Positions 1 through 9,111 of a stretch of 64,000 bases of DNA are shown here, piece after piece. Under the pieces are notes generated by a model. The model was not told the DNA's origin, did no database searches, and saw only the letters and a program-made list of their open reading frames with translations. The position numbers and the translations under genes were made by a program. The number at the start of each line of letters is the position of its first letter. Position 1 is the stretch's first letter. The DNA is taken from positions 1 through 64,000 of the forward strand of contig JAFUZJ010000014.1 of NCBI GenBank assembly GCA_017476665.1, in the 5' to 3' direction. The stretch is from Lachnospiraceae bacterium (GTDB lineage Bacteria; Bacillota; Clostridia; Lachnospirales; Lachnospiraceae).

Positions 1-1
1 A

Positions 2-1012
2 CCGAGCATCCTGTCGTCCGTGATCGCACGTATTAAGATCATCGGCGGTATGGAGATCTCTGAGAAGAGAAAACCGCAGGATGGTCGTATCACACAGTTT
101 GTGGATCGCGTAGAATATGATATCCGTGTATCCATTCTGCCTACGGTTTATGGCGAGAAAGTCGTAATGCGTCTTGCTATGAAGGCAAACCTGAACAGAG
201 AAAAGAGCCAGCTGGGATTAAAGCCGTATGAAATGGCGCAGTTGGATCATATTTTGAAGAATCCGAATGGAATCATACTGGTAACCGGACCTACCGGATC
301 CGGCAAATCAACCACTCTGTATACCTGCTTGAGTGAGTTAAATACAGAAGATGTAAATATTATCACAGTAGAAGACCCTGTCGAGGCCAATATCGACGGA
401 ATCAATCAGGTGCAGACCAACAACAAAGCGGATTTGACTTTCGCATCGGCACTTCGATCCATTTTGCGTCAGGATCCTGACATTATTATGATCGGTGAGA
501 TCCGTGATGAGGAGACGGCGCGTATAGCGGTACAGGCTTCTATTACAGGACACCTGGTGGTGAGTACCCTGCATACAAACTCCACGGCTGCCACGGTCAC
601 TCGTTTGGAGGATATGGGGTTGGAATCTTATCTGATTGCCGATTCTGTGGTTGGAATCATTGCACAGAGATTAGTACGCCGGCTATGTACAGCATGTAAA
701 AAACCAAGACTGGCGGAAGCAGAAGAAAAACTTGCCATGGGCGTGCCCGAAGTGCAACCTCTCACGATCTACGAGCCGTGCGGGTGCCCGCAGTGCGGAA
801 ATACCGGATTCAAAGGTCGTATCGGTGTGTATGAGATTATGCAGATGAGCCCTAACCTGAAGCGTATCATCAGCAAACATGAGGGTATTGAGAAACTGAA
901 AGATACTGCTATGGAGGAAGGAATGCGTACATTGCGTATGAGCGCTTCGGCGTATGTGCAAGAGGGGATTACCTCGTTTAACGAGATGTTGCGCGTGTCC
1001 TTCGAAGAATAA
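2..1012 (+). CDS. pilB: Type IV pilus extension ATPase PilB/GspE family (5' end outside window)
   Basis: Hexameric cytoplasmic ATPase that powers pilin polymerisation at the inner face of the membrane. The reading frame is open from the left edge, so only the C-terminal 336 residues are present; this is a window cut, not a broken gene. Visible: Walker A GPTGSGKSTT (nt 287-316), Asp box with TVEDP, Walker B region DPDIIMIGEIRDEE (about nt 473-514), His box STLHTN, and a zinc-type tetracysteine CxxC...CxxC (codons near nt 686 and 785) typical of PilB/GspE and absent from the retraction ATPase PilT. It is followed 55 bp later by pilC, as in most pilus and type II secretion loci. Assignment to PilB rather than secretion GspE rests on the pilM/N/O genes downstream. 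Confidence 0.95.
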   Translation, partial: PSILSSVIARIKIIGGMEISEKRKPQDGRITQFVDRVEYDIRVSILPTVYGEKVVMRLAMKANLNREKSQLGLKPYEMAQLDHILKNPNGIILVTGPTGSGKSTTLYTCLSELNTEDVNIITVEDPVEANIDGINQVQTNNKADLTFASALRSILRQDPDIIMIGEIRDEETARIAVQASITGHLVVSTLHTNSTAATVTRLEDMGLESYLIADSVVGIIAQRLVRRLCTACKKPRLAEAEEKLAMGVPEVQPLTIYEPCGCPQCGNTGFKGRIGVYEIMQMSPNLKRIISKHEGIEKLKDTAMEEGMRTLRMSASAYVQEGITSFNEMLRVSFEE

Positions 1013-1067
1013 GGAATAGGTTGTCATAAGACGAAAATATAATGAGACAGAAGCAGGAGGATAAGAG

Positions 1068-2282
1068 ATGGCTTCATTCAGCTATGTTGCCGTGAACGCG
1101 GACGGCAAGGAAGTAAAGGGCTCAATAGAGGCGGATAATATTGAAAATGCGAGACAGGACGCCAAACGCAAGGGCTTGACGGTGGTCAGCATCAAACAGG
1201 CCGGAACGTTAGGAAAAGATTTAAATTTTGATTTCAGCAAGAAGCCCAATAACAGAGACCTGGGCGTTATGTGTAAGCAGTTTGTCAGCATGCAGCGCGC
1301 TGGCGTTACGATGATTGAGTGCTTAAAGATGCTCTCGGAACAGACGGAGAACAAGAAGCTGCAGGATGCTTTGCGCGATGTGCGTGTGAATGTGGAACGA
1401 GGCGACAGCCTTGCAGAAGCAATGGGAGCCCACAAGAATATTTTTCCGGAGATCATGATCAACATGGTTTCGGCAGGCGAGGCGTCCGGTAACCTGGACG
1501 TGGCGTTGGAACGTGTGGCCACTCAGCTGGATCGAAGCGCGAAGACACAGGCAATGGTGAAGAAAGCATTGATCTACCCGATCGCGGTGTTCATTGTTGC
1601 AATCGCGGTGTCGGTGGTTATGCTGGTAGTGGTAATCCCGACTTATTCGGAAATGTTTGAGGATTTGGGTACGGAGCTGCCGGGCATCACTAAGATGTAT
1701 GTGGCAATGAGTGATGTGCTGGTTCATTATTGGTTTATCATTGTTCCACTCATAGGTGCGGCTATATTCGGTATTATAAGCTTTTCACGAACGAAGTCGG
1801 GAAAATACTTCTTCGGAAAGATCGCGCTTCGGGCTCCGATCGTCAGCAACATGACTGTAAAATCCGCTTCGTCTTTGACTGCAAGAACGTTAAGTACATT
1901 GCTTGGTGCGGGCGTTCCCTTGATTGAAGCAGTAGATATTGTATCCGGCGTTGTGACGAATGTATATTTTCAGGATGCTTTGAAAGCCGCGAAAGATGAG
2001 ATCACAATCGGTATGCCGCTGTCCAGACCTCTTGAGGAGTGCGGATTGTTCCCACCAATGGTGTATCATATGATCCGCATCGGTGAGGAAGCGGGTAACA
2101 CGGAAGAAATGTTGGATAAATTAGCAGACTATTATGATGAAGAGGTAGAAATGGCGGTACAGTCTTTGATGGCTGCTATGGAGCCTATGATCATCGTTGT
2201 ATTGGCAGTTGTAGTCGGCGGTATGGTAGCAGCTTGTATGGCTCCTATGCTTACCATGTATCAGGCTCTGGATAATCTGTAA
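1068..2282 (+). CDS. pilC: Type IV pilus inner-membrane platform protein PilC/GspF family
   Basis: Polytopic platform protein that couples the PilB ATPase to pilin extraction from the membrane. 404 residues, the normal family length. Two repeated GspF cytoplasmic domains are seen (about residues 65-190 and 270-390), each with the FxxQ.../LGAGVP-type start. Membrane segments lie near residues 165-190, 220-240 and 370-395, the last ending in MAPMLTMYQAL, a typical GspF C-terminus. Start chosen at the ATG preceded by CAGGAGG. The order pilB-pilC-pilin-pilD supports the role. Confidence 0.95.
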   Translation: MASFSYVAVNADGKEVKGSIEADNIENARQDAKRKGLTVVSIKQAGTLGKDLNFDFSKKPNNRDLGVMCKQFVSMQRAGVTMIECLKMLSEQTENKKLQDALRDVRVNVERGDSLAEAMGAHKNIFPEIMINMVSAGEASGNLDVALERVATQLDRSAKTQAMVKKALIYPIAVFIVAIAVSVVMLVVVIPTYSEMFEDLGTELPGITKMYVAMSDVLVHYWFIIVPLIGAAIFGIISFSRTKSGKYFFGKIALRAPIVSNMTVKSASSLTARTLSTLLGAGVPLIEAVDIVSGVVTNVYFQDALKAAKDEITIGMPLSRPLEECGLFPPMVYHMIRIGEEAGNTEEMLDKLADYYDEEVEMAVQSLMAAMEPMIIVVLAVVVGGMVAACMAPMLTMYQALDNL

Positions 2283-2382
2283 AAAACAGAGGCTGACAAT
2301 GAAAATGAATTATCCACTTCGGGTAGGGACGGAGTGAATAAGATATAACAAATTAACAAACACAAAAAGGAGAGATGTTATT

Positions 2383-2823
2383 ATGAAAAAGATGAACAAC
2401 AAAGGTTTCTCGTTGGTTGAGCTGATCATCGTTATTGCGATCATGGCAGTTCTGGTTGGTGTGCTTGCGCCTCAGTTCCTGAGATACGTTGAGCAGTCCA
2501 GAGTACAGAAGGACGAGAGCGCTATGGGCGAAGTTAACAATGCAGTTAAGATCGCTTGCTCTGTTGAGAAAGTTTATGATGAGCTTCCTTCTTCTGGTAC
2601 TGTATCCGTTACTTATGGCGCATCTGAACTTACCTCTTGGTCCATTAGCTCTTACAGCGAGCTTTCTTCCGAGTTGAACAAGACTGTTCCTACCGTATCT
2701 GCTTTCGCTTCCAAGAAGTATAAGGGTGCTGATGCAACCACAACTATTTCCATCAATGCTACTGATGGTACTGTAGATGTTCAGACTCATCACAGTGCAA
2801 ATACTTCCCTTACCATTCGCTAA
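2383..2823 (+). CDS. Type IV major prepilin (class IIIP signal)
   Basis: Probable major pilin subunit. Short basic leader MKKMNNKG, then the prepilin peptidase site G|FSLVEL with Phe+1 and the invariant Glu+5, followed by a roughly 20-residue hydrophobic helix (IIVIAIMAVLVGVLAPQFL). The remaining ~100 residues are Ser/Thr-rich and look like a small globular pilin head; total 146 residues. A strong AAAAGGAGA ribosome site precedes the ATG. Position directly between pilC and pilD, and the small size compared with the four larger prepilins downstream, argue for the major pilin. I see no disulfide pair in the head: the only Cys is within the segment after the helix. Confidence 0.9.
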   Translation: MKKMNNKGFSLVELIIVIAIMAVLVGVLAPQFLRYVEQSRVQKDESAMGEVNNAVKIACSVEKVYDELPSSGTVSVTYGASELTSWSISSYSELSSELNKTVPTVSAFASKKYKGADATTTISINATDGTVDVQTHHSANTSLTIR

Positions 2824-2884
2824 TCAGCACAAGGCATAAGAGAAGCTTACAGCAATTAAATACATTTGAAAGGACACACCCTAC

Positions 2885-3643
2885 ATGTTTCCCGTAATCG
2901 CTCTTTATACTGTCATATTTTTATATGGGATTGTGATCGGTAGTTTCTTGAATGTAGTCATTTACAGAGCGCCGAAGAAAGAGAATATGGTTACCACCAG
3001 ATCCCACTGCATGAGTTGTGGATATCAGCTGGCATGGTTTGATCTCATTCCGTTGTTCAGTTGGCTGGCGCTGGGAGGCAAGTGTCGAAAATGTAAAGCA
3101 AGGATTTCCGTTCAGTACCCTCTGGTTGAGGGACTGAACGGGCTCCTGTATTTGGCGGTGTTTGCCAGATATGAATTAAGCATAGAATCCCTACTCTATT
3201 GCTTGTTGTTCAGTGCGCTTCTTGCATTGAGTGTAATTGATTTTAGGACTTTTGAGATCCCTGAGGGATTTAACTTTTTTATACTGACGCTGGGGCTGGT
3301 CAGGGTGCTGGCCGACAGAGGAAATTGGTTAGAGTATGTGATCGGCCTTATTAGCGTCAGTGCATTTCTCGCAATCCTCTATTATGCTTCCCATGGCGCA
3401 GCCATAGGGGGCGGAGATGTGAAACTGATGGCAGCAACAGGTTTGTTGCTCGGATGGAAGAAAAATTTATTTGCTTTTGTGTTGGGATGTATCTTGGGCT
3501 CCGTGATCCATCTGATCCGCATGAAGATTTCAAAGGAAGGACACCAGCTTGCAATGGGACCTTATCTTGCTGCAGGAGTGGCAATTGCTGCACTATGGGG
3601 GGATGAGCTTGTAAACTGGTATCTTCATATGATTGGGTTTTAA
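2885..3643 (+). CDS. pilD: Prepilin peptidase / N-methyltransferase (A24 family)
   Basis: Membrane aspartyl protease that cleaves prepilin leaders after Gly and N-methylates the new N-terminus. 252 residues. Features seen: N-terminal bacterial DiS_P_DiS domain with two CxxC pairs (C42/C45 and C67/C70) forming the zinc-type cytoplasmic loop, then several membrane helices with the two catalytic aspartates: D119 in VIDFRT and D178 in the GGGD motif. All key residues are intact, so it should process the five prepilins encoded around it. Bifunctional (methylating) activity is inferred from the presence of the CxxC domain. Confidence 0.95.
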   Translation: MFPVIALYTVIFLYGIVIGSFLNVVIYRAPKKENMVTTRSHCMSCGYQLAWFDLIPLFSWLALGGKCRKCKARISVQYPLVEGLNGLLYLAVFARYELSIESLLYCLLFSALLALSVIDFRTFEIPEGFNFFILTLGLVRVLADRGNWLEYVIGLISVSAFLAILYYASHGAAIGGGDVKLMAATGLLLGWKKNLFAFVLGCILGSVIHLIRMKISKEGHQLAMGPYLAAGVAIAALWGDELVNWYLHMIGF

Positions 3644-3738
3644 ACAGATTGATATATGAATTTGGAAAGTAGTTTTGTGAAAACAAAATGACTATAGATT
3701 TATCAAGTACCAAATACTTTTATGGAGGGCACATAAAA

Positions 3739-5433
3739 ATGGCGAAAATACTTACTATCGAGCTTGGACATTCCGTGATCAAGCTGTGCGAAATGGATTA
3801 CAAGACAAGTAATCCAAAGATTTACCAGTGTCAGGAGGCAATCACTCCTCCGGGAGCTGTAAATGACGGCTATATTATGGATGGCAAGATGAAAGATCTG
3901 GCTTATGCCATTAAGGAGACAATCGCGCGTAACGGTATTAAGACGAAAAAGGTTATCTTCACAGTGGCGTCTGCGAAGATTATTAACCGTGAGGTTGTAG
4001 TGCCTGATGTAAAAGAGAGTCAGATTGGTTCTGTAGTACAGGCGAATCTGTCGGATTATTTCCCTGTAAGTTTGGCTGATTATGAAGTAACACATTCTCT
4101 TGTGCAGACGATTCCGGAGGGACCGGATCAGGGTAAGCACAGAGTAACGATCTTTGCGGCTGAAAAAGGAATGCTGGAGTCTTACAGAAAGTTGGCTGCA
4201 GCCTGCGAATTGGATATTGTGAATGTCTGCTGTAGTGGTGCAACGATTATCGAGAGTGCAAGAAGACAAAATGCTCAGGGCGTGCAGGCGATCATTAAGA
4301 TGGAGGAAAAATACTCCATTATTAGTGTGTTCAAGAATGGTGTATTGTCGTTGCAGAGAAGTATTAACTATGGTGTGGGCGATGCGATGGGCGTAGTTGG
4401 CACACAGCCTACTTTTGCAGCCGGAGATACGTTGGGCGTATGGCGTCTGATTACCAGACAGAATTGTACAGCTGAGCAGGTTCCCAATATGAAGGAAGCT
4501 GGTCGTCCGGAAGCCCGTCAGATGGTTTCGGAAGCACTGACTCCTATGATCAATGGTATCCTGCGTGTGTTTGACTATTATAGTTCTCATTTCACAGGAG
4601 ATGAAATTGAAAATGTATCGATTGTCGGTTTGGGAGCCCAGTTTGTAGGCGTACCGGAACTTTTGGGTTCCGCATTGGGTATTGTATGCCGCAAGGCTGG
4701 TATGTTTCAGGATATTCAGGCTGTTGACACGGATGTAAAGCAGAAGAGTGACGCTTATTCATCCTGTATCGGAGCCGGACTTACCGCAGACGGTTTTCTG
4801 CATGATGAAGGAAAAGGTAAGCTTTCTAAGGAAATCAATTATACAGCTGTATCAATCCTTGCCTGTGTGCTTAGCTTGATCGTAGCGATTACATTGGTTC
4901 TGACTTCCGTGTTGCCGTATCGTGCAGCAAAAGAGGAAGAGAAGCGTCTGCAGGATCTGCTTGTGACATATGAGCAGGGTAAAGTGATCTATGATGAGTT
5001 TATGGCAACTACAAATGTAACCCAGGAAGTGCTCAAGGGATATGCTATGTCGAGACATTCCAATGACGGATTGATTGCGTTCCTAACGGAGTTGGAAGAG
5101 AAGATGCCTATGGAATCGGTGTTCAGCTCTTTCCTTTCCAATGATACCTCCTGTACGATCCAATTGACAGTCAATGATAAGTCAACGGCTGCGAAGGTAA
5201 TCGACACATTGAGAGATTTTGATTGCCTTGCTAACGTATATGTTACTGGTATTTCGGAGGTTCAGGTTGAAAGTGATGATGATAACGGTGACGCAGGTGA
5301 TGAGGAAGAGGGCGAACTTGTTATGACGGAAACAATGATTGAATATACATTGTTCTGCGTATACAAACCTGTGACCCTCGGTGTAGAGGTTCCGGAAGTT
5401 AAGACGGATGGCGCCGCAGCGGCGAATAATTGA
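3739..5433 (+). CDS. PilM-PilN fusion, pilus alignment subcomplex
   Basis: One 564-residue protein that appears to combine two usually separate pilus proteins. Residues 1 to about 350 are PilM-like: an actin-fold (FtsA-like) cytoplasmic ATPase starting MAKILTIELGHSVIKL, with IVGLGAQFVGVPEL later. Near residues 365-390 there is a single membrane helix followed by a charged coiled region and a PilN-type ferredoxin-like domain (LIAFLTELEEKMP... through CLANVYVTGI). The tail has a very acidic stretch (ESDDDNGDAGDEEEGE). Start: a frame-open ATG lies 51 bp upstream, but the ATG at 3739 has a well-placed GGAGGG (3725-3729 region) and gives the family N-terminus. The PilO-like gene follows 23 bp later. 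The fusion interpretation is inference from architecture. Confidence 0.85.
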   Translation: MAKILTIELGHSVIKLCEMDYKTSNPKIYQCQEAITPPGAVNDGYIMDGKMKDLAYAIKETIARNGIKTKKVIFTVASAKIINREVVVPDVKESQIGSVVQANLSDYFPVSLADYEVTHSLVQTIPEGPDQGKHRVTIFAAEKGMLESYRKLAAACELDIVNVCCSGATIIESARRQNAQGVQAIIKMEEKYSIISVFKNGVLSLQRSINYGVGDAMGVVGTQPTFAAGDTLGVWRLITRQNCTAEQVPNMKEAGRPEARQMVSEALTPMINGILRVFDYYSSHFTGDEIENVSIVGLGAQFVGVPELLGSALGIVCRKAGMFQDIQAVDTDVKQKSDAYSSCIGAGLTADGFLHDEGKGKLSKEINYTAVSILACVLSLIVAITLVLTSVLPYRAAKEEEKRLQDLLVTYEQGKVIYDEFMATTNVTQEVLKGYAMSRHSNDGLIAFLTELEEKMPMESVFSSFLSNDTSCTIQLTVNDKSTAAKVIDTLRDFDCLANVYVTGISEVQVESDDDNGDAGDEEEGELVMTETMIEYTLFCVYKPVTLGVEVPEVKTDGAAAANN

Positions 5434-5456
5434 GTGGAAGCAGGAGGACAGAAGCA

Positions 5457-6167
5457 ATGAAAAAGCTAAGTGCGAAAGAAATTTGTATGGCAATTGCGGT
5501 GGCGGGAGTCGCGCTCTGCCTGGTTATCTATATGTTAGTTTTCAGAAAATATCAGGAAGAAACAGATACATTGAAAGCAAGCAATCGCGAATTGGAGGCA
5601 CAGGTAAATGACCTGAAGCAGTATTATGACAATATTCCTCTATACCGCAAGAGTATTGAAGAAATGAAAGCTCTTGTGGCGGAGGTAACAGCTGATTACC
5701 CTGGGGATGCCCGTGAAGAAGATACAATCATGATGGCGGTACGCATGCAGCAGAATGCGATTGTGAATTTTGAGCAGATCAATATTTCCGGTCAGACAAC
5801 GATCCATTCTATTCCGCAGGATGTGGTGAAAGGATTGAATGACGAGACACTGCAGACAAACATTGAGTTCAAGCAGAGACAAGCGGCTTACAGCTGTCAA
5901 ACGAATTACTCGGAATTGAAGAAGATTATTTCATATATATATGATGATAAGTATCGTATTGCAATCAATTCGGTTTCTTTTGCAAAAGATAAAGAGGAAG
6001 ATAATAACATTAGCGGTGTGATTGATATTTCCTACTATAGTCTTGCCGGCATGAATAAGGAATATGTAAAGCCTGAAATGAAAGATTATTATCCGGGTCT
6101 GGCAGATGTATTCCACGCTACAGTAGACGAGGATGGAAATCGGATTGTTGTGTCAGCTGAGGAGTAG
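5457..6167 (+). CDS. PilO-like pilus alignment protein
   Basis: 236 residues: short basic N-terminus, one membrane helix (about residues 8-29), a coiled-coil segment (about 32-65: many Glu/Leu/Lys with heptad spacing), then a mixed alpha/beta domain. This is the PilO architecture, and its place immediately after PilM-PilN fits, since PilN and PilO pair through such domains on the outer face of the membrane. Sequence identity to PilO is weak by eye, so the call rests on architecture and context. Start chosen at the ATG 9 nt after CAGGAGG rather than an upstream TTG. Confidence 0.75.
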   Translation: MKKLSAKEICMAIAVAGVALCLVIYMLVFRKYQEETDTLKASNRELEAQVNDLKQYYDNIPLYRKSIEEMKALVAEVTADYPGDAREEDTIMMAVRMQQNAIVNFEQINISGQTTIHSIPQDVVKGLNDETLQTNIEFKQRQAAYSCQTNYSELKKIISYIYDDKYRIAINSVSFAKDKEEDNNISGVIDISYYSLAGMNKEYVKPEMKDYYPGLADVFHATVDEDGNRIVVSAEE

Positions 6168-6224
6168 CATAGTCACTGAAGTACGATTAATTTGAGATAT
6201 TTACATTTTGAAGGGTTGACGGGT

Positions 6225-7751
6225 ATGTTAAGAAGAATCTGTGCTATGAGAATGAGAAAACAGAATAATAAGGGAATGACCCTGATTGAAGTGTTGGTAG
6301 CGATGGCGATCCTTGCAGTTCTGGTGACACCTACACTTAGGATGTTTTCGACTTCTTCCGGCACGAACCTGAGGGCCAAATACAGACAGCGGGCGACCAC
6401 AGTCGGCGAGAGTGTAATGGAGAGTTTTAAGGCGTACACGATGGAAGAGTTGTGCTGTCAATTTACAGACAAGGACTTTAAAGGGGTTAACGGCACCAAT
6501 GATATGACAGTGAATGCTCATAATCTGGCACCTACAGTCGCAGATCCGGATGCGGTGTCTGCACCTTTCAATGCGTTACTTACGAACAATACGCTCAATA
6601 TGAATGCACAGCTTTATCGTTTTACCATCAAAGGTGCCAAAGCGGACGGAAGTTCCTATGACATTCAGATTGATGCAAAACCTCGCAAAGATACGAAGTA
6701 TGGTATCGATTCCTTGAGCTTTGAAGGAATCGATAAGTATTCGGATGCCATCATCAACATGCAGGAGACAATTGTCAGAAGTGAAAACGGGGAGCTGAGT
6801 GTATTCGCTGTATTAAGTGACTTGCGGGATCAGGCAGAAAATTCCTTTACAAGCAGTCATGGCGCTTCCTATACGTTTGTGGATGCAACGATCAAAAATC
6901 TGAAGCGTACTATTGACATTGATGTGGAGGATACAGATCTTGGGAGCGGCAAGCACTCGCAGACAGTAACTTTGGCAGTTACCTATACCTGCAAGGTGAA
7001 TGTCAGATACAATGAGACGATAGCAGACGGATCTATCGTGACTAATAAGAACTGGCCTGCAACTGACGGAAGCGGCGGTACCACGGAATATACCTACAAG
7101 GTGGAGTTTAATCCCAGCGAATCCGGGGATGCGAAGTATCTCTGCAAAATATATGATAATTCCGGTACACTTGCAGGACAGAATGTGGATGGCAAGAATT
7201 GTAAACTGAATAATGTATTCCTTTACTATTTCCCGGTTAATAAAGAGATGTACGGGGAGGGGTGTGAGGATGTCATTAATCTCAAAGCGGATCTACCCAA
7301 AGTGCTCTATGACCCGGACTCTGATCCCGATCCGAAGGGAAAGGGGCTTGAGCCTTTGAATGTTGTGATTGCAAAGCAGAAGCCCACTACATTGACAGAC
7401 GGACAAATTACAACGAATGATCCCTCTTATACTTATAAAGTGGTCGGAGATATCAGCAATGGTACCGAGAATGGCAAGGTTAATCTGTATCATAACTTTA
7501 ATCAGCCAACGATTGCCTCTTCGACACCCAGTTGGCCGGCCGGTCGCATTACCGGAGCGTTTTACAATTCGACTGAATTGAATGATACAAATGTGACGAC
7601 TACAAGTTCGACCAATCTGTTGAAGACATTTTTGACGGATGATGTTTATCTGATCTATGATCTGGATATCAAGATATATGAGGATAAAACAACAGGAACA
7701 TTTGACCGTTCGGAGCTGCTGGCAGAATTTAAGGGAAGCAAGAATGAATAA
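6225..7751 (+). CDS. Large minor prepilin, PilV/GspI-like
   Basis: 508-residue prepilin-type protein. Leader ends ...KQNNKG|MTLIEVLVAMAIL with Glu+5, followed by the hydrophobic helix; the next residues (TPTLRMF, then RATTVGESVMESFKAYTMEEL) resemble the GspI/PilV group of minor pilins. The body is ~450 residues, far larger than the usual 120-200, Thr/Asn/Asp-rich, and probably an exported beta-rich domain; I recognise no named domain in it. Start: ATG 6225 has GAAGGG 9 nt upstream; in-frame ATGs at 6246 and 6252 would give a shorter leader. Likely part of the pilus initiation/tip complex. Confidence 0.8.
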   Translation: MLRRICAMRMRKQNNKGMTLIEVLVAMAILAVLVTPTLRMFSTSSGTNLRAKYRQRATTVGESVMESFKAYTMEELCCQFTDKDFKGVNGTNDMTVNAHNLAPTVADPDAVSAPFNALLTNNTLNMNAQLYRFTIKGAKADGSSYDIQIDAKPRKDTKYGIDSLSFEGIDKYSDAIINMQETIVRSENGELSVFAVLSDLRDQAENSFTSSHGASYTFVDATIKNLKRTIDIDVEDTDLGSGKHSQTVTLAVTYTCKVNVRYNETIADGSIVTNKNWPATDGSGGTTEYTYKVEFNPSESGDAKYLCKIYDNSGTLAGQNVDGKNCKLNNVFLYYFPVNKEMYGEGCEDVINLKADLPKVLYDPDSDPDPKGKGLEPLNVVIAKQKPTTLTDGQITTNDPSYTYKVVGDISNGTENGKVNLYHNFNQPTIASSTPSWPAGRITGAFYNSTELNDTNVTTTSSTNLLKTFLTDDVYLIYDLDIKIYEDKTTGTFDRSELLAEFKGSKNE

Positions 7752-7778
7752 TGGGAACGGATGAAGAGGTGATGAACT

Positions 7779-8570
7779 GTGGAGAGATTAAAAAAGATGC
7801 AGAATAAACTGCTGGGAAAATTAAATGATAAGGGTTCTGCGTTGCTGACAGTTCTTCTGTTTGTAGCTTTTTTGACGATTCTTGCAACAACCCTTCTGTA
7901 TGTAACCGGTATGAATTTTCTCATTAAGCAGGCAGATTATCAAAACAAGAAGAATTTTTATACCAATGAAACGGCGTTGGAGGAGATCAAAGCACGCCTG
8001 ATGTCAGATGTGGTTGCTTATGCCGGTAAGGAAGCTTTCGCAAAGAGCAGTACAACGTTTGCCAGTGCCGGTAATACAAGTGATGCGGGAGAGATTCGTG
8101 CGCTGGAGTATAATGGGTATTTTACAGAGGAAGTATGCAAGAGATTGTATGCCGATATGACAGCAGGAGGATATACCGGTTGGACGGCATATTTGAGCAG
8201 TAAAAAAGAAGATGCCAAAGCTACAGTGACCATGCAAAAGGATACATTTACTCTTGTAAATACAGCAGACGGGAAGCCTAAGTTAGGGGATGAGTCTACG
8301 GTAACAGACGGTGTTGTGATTGTTGATGAGGTGAAAGGGATCGTCACGATCAAGGGGATAACCGTTTCTTATATCAATACGAAAAATGGTGTGGCCGGTG
8401 TGATCTCTACAGATTTAGAGATTCATGCGCCGGAGATTGACTGGAAAAATGTGACGAAATCAGAGACGGCTTTCCTGACAGAGGACACAGCTGATGGAAA
8501 GGACCCGAAAGATAAAAAGACAGTTGACATATCGAAATGCGTAAGATACACTAACTGGGAGAAGAAGTAA
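7779..8570 (+). CDS. Minor prepilin-like protein lacking Glu+5, PilX/GspK-like
   Basis: 263 residues with an N-terminal prepilin-type signal NDKG|SALLTVLLFVAFL. The residue at +5 is Thr, not the invariant Glu. Among pseudopilins the tip subunit GspK (and PilX N-termini of the 'GSALL' type) lacks Glu+5, so this is the likely tip subunit. The rest is a mixed domain of ~220 residues with Thr/Asp-rich stretches. Starts with GTG at 7779; AGAGGTGA lies 7 nt upstream. It sits between the GspI-like and GspH-like genes in a single operon. Confidence 0.72.
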   Translation: MERLKKMQNKLLGKLNDKGSALLTVLLFVAFLTILATTLLYVTGMNFLIKQADYQNKKNFYTNETALEEIKARLMSDVVAYAGKEAFAKSSTTFASAGNTSDAGEIRALEYNGYFTEEVCKRLYADMTAGGYTGWTAYLSSKKEDAKATVTMQKDTFTLVNTADGKPKLGDESTVTDGVVIVDEVKGIVTIKGITVSYINTKNGVAGVISTDLEIHAPEIDWKNVTKSETAFLTEDTADGKDPKDKKTVDISKCVRYTNWEKK

Positions 8571-8583
8571 AGGGGGAGCATGT

Positions 8584-9093
8584 ATGAGAAAGATAGATAA
8601 CAGAGGTCTCTCTCTTGCTGAAATCCTGGTGGTTCTGGCAATTATGGCTCTTGTTGCCACGGTAGGCATATGGGGAATCAATGCTGTATCCGGGAGACCG
8701 GCGCAGCAGTGTGCACAGAGGGTGATCTATTCTTTGGAACGTGCCAGAGTGACGGCTACAGGCAGGATGAATACTTATTATAAGCTTTACGTCGACAGTG
8801 CAACGGGAAAGGTAATGTGTGAGGAGGGTATCAGCAATGATACCGGAGCATCGGTAGTCTACAATATTACGACTTCAGAGATGGGAACCGCCAGAGTCAG
8901 ACTTTCCTATGTGCAGGCAGACGGAACCATCAAGACTATGGGAAGGGGTGAGTCTATCACGTATACATTTGATCCCGGAAGCGGGGGATTTAAGACTTAT
9001 CCCAGCAGTAAGCTCATTTTCATGAGCGGTGGAAGAGAGTACAAGGTGAAGTTGGTTCATTTAACTGGTAAAGTGTATTTGGATTTGGAGTAA
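8584..9093 (+). CDS. Minor prepilin, GspH/FimT-like
   Basis: 169 residues. Leader MRKIDNRG, then LSLAEILVVLAIMALVAT with Glu+5 and a hydrophobic helix. The following segment (CAQRVIYSLERARVTATGRM) matches the GspH/FimT pattern, in which an arginine-rich helix follows the N-terminal helix, and the small size also fits. AAAGGGGGAG precedes the ATG. It lies 13 bp after the GspK-like gene and 18 bp before the GspJ-like gene, so it belongs to the same transcript. Confidence 0.82.
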   Translation: MRKIDNRGLSLAEILVVLAIMALVATVGIWGINAVSGRPAQQCAQRVIYSLERARVTATGRMNTYYKLYVDSATGKVMCEEGISNDTGASVVYNITTSEMGTARVRLSYVQADGTIKTMGRGESITYTFDPGSGGFKTYPSSKLIFMSGGREYKVKLVHLTGKVYLDLE

Positions 9094-9111
9094 GGAAAGG
9101 GAGGAAAAAGT

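Noticed and set aside
2-1012. pilB as a truncated pseudogene
   Set aside because: The frame is open to the window edge; the missing N-terminus is only the cut of the window.
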